Assembly (NCBI GenBank): GCA_034435635.1
Contig: DAOTWY010000063.1
Coordinates: 1-38,130 of the forward strand
From: DAOTWY01 sp003696565
GTDB taxonomy: Bacteria > Chloroflexota > Anaerolineae > Aggregatilineales > Phototrophicaceae
DNA length: 38,130 nucleotides
Reading direction: 5' to 3'
Below are positions 34,245-38,130 of this stretch, piece by piece. Under the pieces are notes generated by a model. It saw only the letters and a program-made list of their open reading frames with translations. It did not search any database and was not told the DNA's origin. The translations under genes and the position numbers were made by a program. The first letter of the stretch is position 1, and every line of letters starts with the position of its first letter.

Positions 34245-35431
34245 TGCCCAAACGAGACTTTCGCAATAGTAATCTGTTTAATGACCGTGACGATGATGAG
34301 GAAACAGCAGCCGGAAGTTGGCTAGATGCCCATAGTCAAATCTACGGACAAATTCAAGCTCGTGAGGCACAAATTGAGCGGTTAAAGCGGATAAGTATCT
34401 TTGAGATCGCGCCGGACTTTGCTCAACCACGCCGCGCCATTCCTTCTAGTATCCGCCAGATGTGGGATCAAACATCACAGGGTGTTGGCAATTTATTACG
34501 ATTGTGGCAACAAGCAGCTCAAAAAGAGCGCGGGGATGTCTTTAATTTAGGAGCCTATCTTTCTGGAACAGAAAGTGAGCGCACAGAAAGTGAAACGAGC
34601 CGCTATAACCCAGGACCAATAGAAGAATCCCTAATGAAAATTGTCATGCTAGCAGCAAGTATTCGGCGAGATGGCTTGACAAACCCGATCACAGTTGTCC
34701 CCATTCAAGAAGGTAAATATCAACTAGAGACTGGAGAACGGCGTTGGTTAGCGCATCATCTGTTATATATTTGGTTCAACGGTGAAGACGGCAAACCAGA
34801 TGAGCGGGATAAATGGGAAAAGATCATCGCTCGGCAAGTTGATAAAGTGGATGTGTGGCGACAGGCAACCGAGAATAACGCCCGCACCGATTTGAACGCA
34901 ATCAGCCGTGCCCGTCAATATGCGGTGTTGCTGATGAACCTACACGGACAAGAAAACTTCGCTGCATTTGATGCTTTTTCTAATGAGCAAGATTATTATG
35001 CCCAAGCTCTAAAAAAGAAAAGTGCCCCATATGGAAAAGGCGAGGATTTACTCAATGCGATGGGGGTGAAAAGCCGTTCTGCATTATCACGCTACCGGCT
35101 GATTCTTAGCCTGCCAAACGAAATATGGGTGGGTGGTGATGATTTAAATTTACCAGAAGAGTTATTGGCAAAATTAGCCTCGATGCCATCAAAAGAAGCA
35201 ATCGCATACTATCGTGAAAATGTTCTGGGACAGAACAATTCCCCAAAAGCCAAGCCATCTTTACCAGAACAATCTCCCGGCACAAAACGACACTTTTTAG
35301 ATATGGTACGGTCGATTAAGCGGGCTGGTCATGGTCAAGACAAATACAACACACAGGCACTCAAAGCTTTACGAGAGTTACGCGATTGGCTAGACGAACA
35401 AGAGAAACGAATTTCATCATACTTGGATTAG
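34244..35431 (+). CDS. parB: ParB-like partition protein (ParB/Srx nuclease-fold plus HTH)
   Basis: 395 residues from the ATG in TAATG, with GGAGG upstream. The N-terminal 90 residues are unusual and not recognised (MPKRDFRNSNLFNDRDDDEE...). The ParB domain follows: 'SIRRDGLTNPITVVPIQEGK' and the signature 'LETGERRWLAHHLL' (about 160-172), then 'ENNARTDLNAISRARQYAVL' and a helix-turn-helix region 'LLNAMGVKSRSALSRYRLIL' (about 267-290). The C-terminal coil is Arg/Lys/Glu-rich. A palindrome that may be its own binding site lies inside the gene at 35221-35237. More divergent from housekeeping ParB than the ParA is, which suits an accessory replicon. Confidence 0.88.
   Translation: MPKRDFRNSNLFNDRDDDEETAAGSWLDAHSQIYGQIQAREAQIERLKRISIFEIAPDFAQPRRAIPSSIRQMWDQTSQGVGNLLRLWQQAAQKERGDVFNLGAYLSGTESERTESETSRYNPGPIEESLMKIVMLAASIRRDGLTNPITVVPIQEGKYQLETGERRWLAHHLLYIWFNGEDGKPDERDKWEKIIARQVDKVDVWRQATENNARTDLNAISRARQYAVLLMNLHGQENFAAFDAFSNEQDYYAQALKKKSAPYGKGEDLLNAMGVKSRSALSRYRLILSLPNEIWVGGDDLNLPEELLAKLASMPSKEAIAYYRENVLGQNNSPKAKPSLPEQSPGTKRHFLDMVRSIKRAGHGQDKYNTQALKALRELRDWLDEQEKRISSYLD
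35217..35237. promoter_or_regulatory. Palindromic element copy 1 (candidate parS-like site) inside parB
   Basis: Core TGTTCTGGGACAGAACA (35221-35237), preceded by AAAA. All 21 bases (35217-35237) recur inverted at 35651-35671. Here they are read as codons for ENVLGQN. Confidence 0.6.
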
Positions 35432-35458
35432 AAACATCATGGGAGTGTTATCAATGAA

Positions 35459-35551
35459 TGCCCTACCCCACCGCGTCATTCCCTTGGAATTTTAGCAAGT
35501 TTTACGCAAGAAATCGCTATCAAGCGGTATTTTTTGCGATAGGGTAGGGCA
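35459..35551. repeat. Ten-base inverted repeat in the parB/prim-pol gap
   Basis: TGCCCTACCC (35459-35468) and GGGTAGGGCA (35542-35551) are exact reverse complements 73 bases apart. They sit immediately before the 24-bp iteron-like units, in the gap between the two convergent genes. Confidence 0.6.
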
Positions 35552-35555
35552 GGCG

Positions 35556-35627
35556 CATTTACTCCAAAACCACTTATCAAAATCAGTCTTGAAGCACTTA
35601 TCACATTTACTCCAAAACCACTTATCA
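35556..35627. repeat. Three tandem 24-bp iteron-like repeats
   Basis: Units at 35556-35579, 35580-35603 and 35604-35627. Units 1 and 3 are identical over all 24 bases; unit 2 matches about two thirds but keeps the last nine, CACTTATCA (35571, 35595, 35619). Spacing is exactly 24 bases with no spacers, as in plasmid iterons and unlike CRISPR. A replication origin or initiator-binding array is the natural reading, given the adjacent prim-pol gene. Confidence 0.75.
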
Positions 35628-35640
35628 TTTGAAAGCGTCA

Positions 35641-37707
35641 TCAAGCAAAATGTTCTGTCCCAGAACATTTTAACCACGTTTGCAAAAAACCAGCGGGATT
35701 ATAGATATTGCTACGACGCTGAATCACGCTCAACCCGCGCCGGATACGATCAGGTGGAAATTGACGCACAAGTGCTTTTGCCCGCTTACGGGTCATGGCA
35801 TGTGTAGGGTTTAATCGCCTCAAGGTCTGATAGACCACTTCTGCTAAGTCGTCATCAGCAGAAGCCCGTTGCTTAGTCATTTTTAAGGCATGTTTTGCCA
35901 CCTGGGAGTTTGACCGTGGCTCTGTATTTGTGACAGATACCGACGCGGTTTGCGAATGTGGTTCAACGATAACGATTTCAATTCCAGGCAAATATGCTGC
36001 GATTTCAATTGGGCTATCTGCATCAAAGCCCGGTAAATTCAATTGTGTTAGCTGCGCATTTGTCACCTCCAATATCTTGGATAAATCAACTGCATCCGGC
36101 ACAAAATAATAGTTGACATCTTGCCGCCGGAAGATCAACCGTTTACCTTTTTTGAGCAACTTTTGGGCAAGGCGCACCTGAGCAGGGTATCGTTTACCCG
36201 CTTCGTCTTGTATGAATTGCCCCGGTGATGCCTCATCTGGGATAACTTGGTGCACATTAAAAAAGCGGACTTGTGTATCCTGAAAAGTTGGGATTGTGGC
36301 GATTTTCTTCTGGCGTTCATAACGGCGGCATGTATCTTTTGAAATACCAAGGCGGCGTGCTTGCCAGCGACGTGAATATTTACCTGGCGCGCGGCGAATG
36401 AGGGCTGCATGCAGTGCCGCGCGATAAGCAGCTGGAGATTGCAGATCAGCAGGTGAGAGTGGATCACACCCTTTTGGTTGAACATCAAGCAGGTCACATA
36501 AATCACCTATTGATGGCATGATGTAAATTTGAGCAGGTCTGCCAGGGGTTTTTACCGAGTTTGCGACCCTACCAAAAAAGCATTTTTTGGTCTCATCAGC
36601 GTAGCGTGTTGCAGCGTTAGCAGGATGGGGGGGCTGGGGGGAAGGATACGATTTCAAGACATCAATTAATGTATTTCGTCCAATTCCAAACAGTTGTAAT
36701 GCCTGATAAGCCGTTTTGACAGTGAATTGTTGTCCAGGCTCAAAACCCGCCATCATTAAACCATCTAAAACCCGCGCGACATTATCTAACCGCATTTGGA
36801 GCAATATTTCTCGTACAGCATTGGGCAGTTGATAAACTTTATGAGTATTGTGAGGTTGGCGTGCTGGACGACTAAACGCGCTCGCAATTGTCCGCTGTGC
36901 CTCATATTCACGATGTTTTCGTGTCTCTGTTGGATGCGCAGATACAGCTGGTTTAGTTGCATGAACATGACTTAAAGCCTGTTGAACTTGGTATTGCGTC
37001 CAACCACGATCACGCGCATAACATGCGGTATAGAAGAGCGCATTGTTGCGTCCGTGTTTATCCGCCAGGCGATGATACCGTGCAATCAACGATGGTATGC
37101 TAGACGGGGTTAAAATCGCGTCAGAAGGCGTTTTTAGCGATTTTTCAAACGATTGATATGTACTAAGACGGAAGAACGATAAAAGCCGCCTTAAATCGCT
37201 TTTAGTGAGCAGTTTAGGATGAACCGGATTCGTAATTTCCCATGTTTTGTTGTTGATAGAAACCAAAGGAGCAACAACATATTGTCCGTCACTTCGGAGT
37301 TCTATACCAGCATGATTACGAGGGGTAACAACAACATCTGACGGAAGAGAAAAATAATAGTGTGGTAGTTGACGATTACCAGATGAGACAGTGAAGGTTT
37401 CAGTAAGATCAGGAAATTCTGCCTGAAACCGTTCTGCCTGAACAGGATCATCAATATCAATTACAATCAAACGAGAAACGCGCCCTAAAACAACACCTAA
37501 CGCGGAAAATCGCTGATTAACGAACCAACGAACAAGTTCGGAATCAGTTGGAATACGTCCCTGATAAAGCTTCCATGAGGGAAGGGCGGGGGCTTTAGGA
37601 GCAAGCGGATCAGCATCGCCACGAAGCGGAATCACAGACCAGCCTTGTTGTGTTAAACTGCGTGCTAAGTTTAATAGAATTGCGTTTGTTTTTGTTGTAT
37701 TTGCCAT
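35641..37707 (-). CDS. Primase-polymerase (AEP Prim-Pol) replication protein
   Basis: 688 residues. N-terminal bifunctional primase/polymerase domain (about 10-190): GWSVIPLRG, VIDIDDP with Asp84/Asp86, HYYFSLP (His116) and ELRSDGQYVVAP. A PriCT-like helical region follows (GRNNALFYTACYARDRGW, about 225-245), then winged-helix/HTH stretches (about 310-365; ARRLGISKDTCRRYERQ near 450) and a C-terminal helical domain (DDDLAEVVYQTLRRLNP, near 620). No Walker A is seen, so a helicase must come from elsewhere. GAGGGG stands three bases before the ATG. The 3' end contains the second copy of the palindrome. Such proteins start replication of plasmids and integrated elements. Confidence 0.88.
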   Translation of the reverse strand: MANTTKTNAILLNLARSLTQQGWSVIPLRGDADPLAPKAPALPSWKLYQGRIPTDSELVRWFVNQRFSALGVVLGRVSRLIVIDIDDPVQAERFQAEFPDLTETFTVSSGNRQLPHYYFSLPSDVVVTPRNHAGIELRSDGQYVVAPLVSINNKTWEITNPVHPKLLTKSDLRRLLSFFRLSTYQSFEKSLKTPSDAILTPSSIPSLIARYHRLADKHGRNNALFYTACYARDRGWTQYQVQQALSHVHATKPAVSAHPTETRKHREYEAQRTIASAFSRPARQPHNTHKVYQLPNAVREILLQMRLDNVARVLDGLMMAGFEPGQQFTVKTAYQALQLFGIGRNTLIDVLKSYPSPQPPHPANAATRYADETKKCFFGRVANSVKTPGRPAQIYIMPSIGDLCDLLDVQPKGCDPLSPADLQSPAAYRAALHAALIRRAPGKYSRRWQARRLGISKDTCRRYERQKKIATIPTFQDTQVRFFNVHQVIPDEASPGQFIQDEAGKRYPAQVRLAQKLLKKGKRLIFRRQDVNYYFVPDAVDLSKILEVTNAQLTQLNLPGFDADSPIEIAAYLPGIEIVIVEPHSQTASVSVTNTEPRSNSQVAKHALKMTKQRASADDDLAEVVYQTLRRLNPTHAMTRKRAKALVRQFPPDRIRRGLSVIQRRSNIYNPAGFLQTWLKCSGTEHFA
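35647..35671. promoter_or_regulatory. Palindromic element copy 2, 25-bp perfect inverted repeat
   Basis: Arms AAAATGTTCTG and CAGAACATTTT around TCC. Its reverse complement contains the same 21 bases as 35217-35237. It overlaps the last codons of prim-pol (read there as K-C-S-G-T-E-H-F), a different frame from copy 1. It could be a ParB site, an initiator site or a transcription terminator. Confidence 0.6.
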
Positions 37708-37735
37708 TTTCCCCTCATGATGAAGGAAAAACGTG

Positions 37736-37764
37736 TTGCCAAAAGTTTAATTCCCCTGTATAAT
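37736..37764 (+). promoter_or_regulatory. Near-consensus sigma70 promoter of a small RNA
   Basis: TTGCCA (37736-37741), exactly 17 bases, TATAAT (37759-37764). It points away from prim-pol. Transcription should begin near 37771-37773. It is the strongest promoter I found in the window. Confidence 0.8.
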
Positions 37765-37770
37765 TACGTA

Positions 37771-37950
37771 TAGAAATTGATGGGTTGATTGGGAATTCTA
37801 GCCATCATTTTCTACACGTATCCCGTTAGTACCGGGAATATTTGTGGCTTGGGGATTCCGACTTGAGGTAGTGTAACTTCCCCGATCTGTTAGCCCGTAA
37901 TTCTGTTAGTGGCGATACCATACTATAAGAATTCCGGGCTTTTCTTTTTC
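37771..37950 (+). ncRNA. Candidate structured small RNA of about 178 nt, unrecognised
   Basis: Bounded by the promoter at 37736-37764 and the terminator at 37892-37949. There is no ORF with a ribosome-binding site inside. Possible elements: hairpin 1, AGCCA (37800-37804) with TGGCT (37845-37849), enclosing TCCCG/CGGGA (37821-37825, 37833-37837); hairpin 2, GGGGA (37851-37855) with TCCCC (37879-37883); and the terminator hairpin. GGAATTCT (37792-37799) can instead pair with AGAATTCC (37928-37935), which would disrupt the terminator stem. Length suits 6S RNA, but I see neither its long rod nor its central bubble. It might control replication of the element or be a leader of a gene beyond the edge. 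Confidence 0.6.
37892..37949 (+). terminator. Strong rho-independent terminator of the small RNA
   Basis: AGCCCG-T-AATTCT (37892-37904) pairs with AGAATT-C-CGGGCT (37928-37940), 12 pairs with one mismatch, followed by TTTCTTTTTC. The 23-base loop can form a small inner stem (TGG/CCA). Confidence 0.85.
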
Positions 37951-37989
37951 CTTTTTCTTATGTATGGTGGCACTTACTTAATTAAACGG

Positions 37990-38048
37990 CGATTTGTTCG
38001 CTAATCATATTTTATTTTATGATATTTTCCCAATCTGTGAACAAACCG
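37990..38048. repeat. AT-rich nested inverted repeats near window end
   Basis: Outer arms CGATTTGTTC (37990-37999) and GAACAAACCG (38039-38048) match at nine of ten positions; inner arms ATCATA (38004-38009) and TATGAT (38018-38023) match exactly. The inner part is almost all A/T. It could be an easily melted origin segment or a protein-binding site. Confidence 0.45.
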
Positions 38049-38130
38049 CATTACAGAATATGGTGCAACAGATTGATCACCTAACGTTTTTCCTAAAAAT
38101 TAATGCTAGATATAAAACACACTTTTTCGA

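Larger units (their letters stand above)
37708..38130. other. Region upstream of prim-pol up to the window end
   Basis: 423 bases. Contents: the prim-pol ribosome-binding site, a divergent promoter (37736-37764), an RNA-coding segment with terminator (about 37771-37950), and an AT-rich stretch with nested inverted repeats (37990-38048). A plus-strand frame is open from 37982 to the window end (TTG at 37994, ATG at 38060), but no ribosome-binding site is seen. I do not call it a gene. Confidence 0.5.

Noticed and set aside
35556..35627. CRISPR-like repeats
   Set aside because: The 24-bp units are contiguous with no spacers, only three in number, and no cas gene is present; iterons fit better.
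37771..37950. 6S RNA, SRP RNA or tmRNA identity for the small RNA
   Set aside because: Length suits 6S, but the long rod with central bubble cannot be drawn; no SRP Alu or S-domain motif and no tRNA-like ends or tag frame are visible.

Overview
The window looks like DNA of a free-living bacterium, most probably a Chloroflexota (Anaerolineae-like) member. That assignment is inferred from gene style: zinc-finger-less DnaJ with a CbpM-like partner in the dnaK cluster, a long beta-CASP nuclease, a WD40-sortase protein, and sugar/peptide ABC transporters without local ATPases. No rRNA or other phylogenetic marker is present, so it stays tentative. Genes are tightly packed, mostly have good Shine-Dalgarno sites, and several use GTG or TTG starts.

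Layout. (1) 1-2.7 kb, minus strand: a truncated hsp20 gene and an amino-sugar pair, NagB-II-like SIS deaminase plus NagA. (2) 3.1-7.0 kb, plus strand: an ABC exporter half-transporter, an orphan CheY-like receiver, and a secreted seven-bladed WD40 protein ending in a sortase domain. (3) 7.0-14.8 kb, minus strand: an alpha-glucoside locus. A solute-binding protein, MalF-like and MalG-like permeases, a DUF624 protein, a LacI repressor and a GH65 phosphorylase lie behind one sigma70-type promoter with a perfect 27-bp palindromic operator. The MalF-like permease carries an extra ~190-residue duplicated extracytoplasmic insert. (4) 14.9-18.9 kb: an MBL/beta-CASP nuclease with a duplicated C-terminal module, a small ribbon-helix-helix-like protein, and a DUF1269 membrane protein. 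(5) 19.0-27.7 kb: a proteostasis island. htrA-clpB read leftward; hsp20, a small membrane protein, dnaK, grpE, cbpA-like and cbpM-like genes read rightward. (6) 27.7-31.7 kb, minus strand: an Opp/Dpp-type importer (binding protein, OppB, OppC) without ATPases.

(7) 32-38.1 kb differs in character and resembles the replication/partition module of a plasmid or integrated element. It holds ParA, ParB, a primase-polymerase (AEP) protein without a helicase domain, and a protein with a PHAX-type RNA-binding domain (best known from eukaryotic snRNA export) followed by an SSB/OB-like region. Between the convergent parB and prim-pol genes lie a 10-bp inverted repeat, three 24-bp iteron-like units and a 25-bp palindrome. 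A 21-bp stretch of that palindrome recurs, inverted, inside parB in a different reading frame. Upstream of prim-pol, a near-consensus promoter and a strong terminator define an unrecognised ~178-nt RNA with two mutually exclusive pairings. This module is the best candidate in the window for something undescribed.

No tRNA, rRNA, CRISPR array, insertion sequence or attachment site was recognised.
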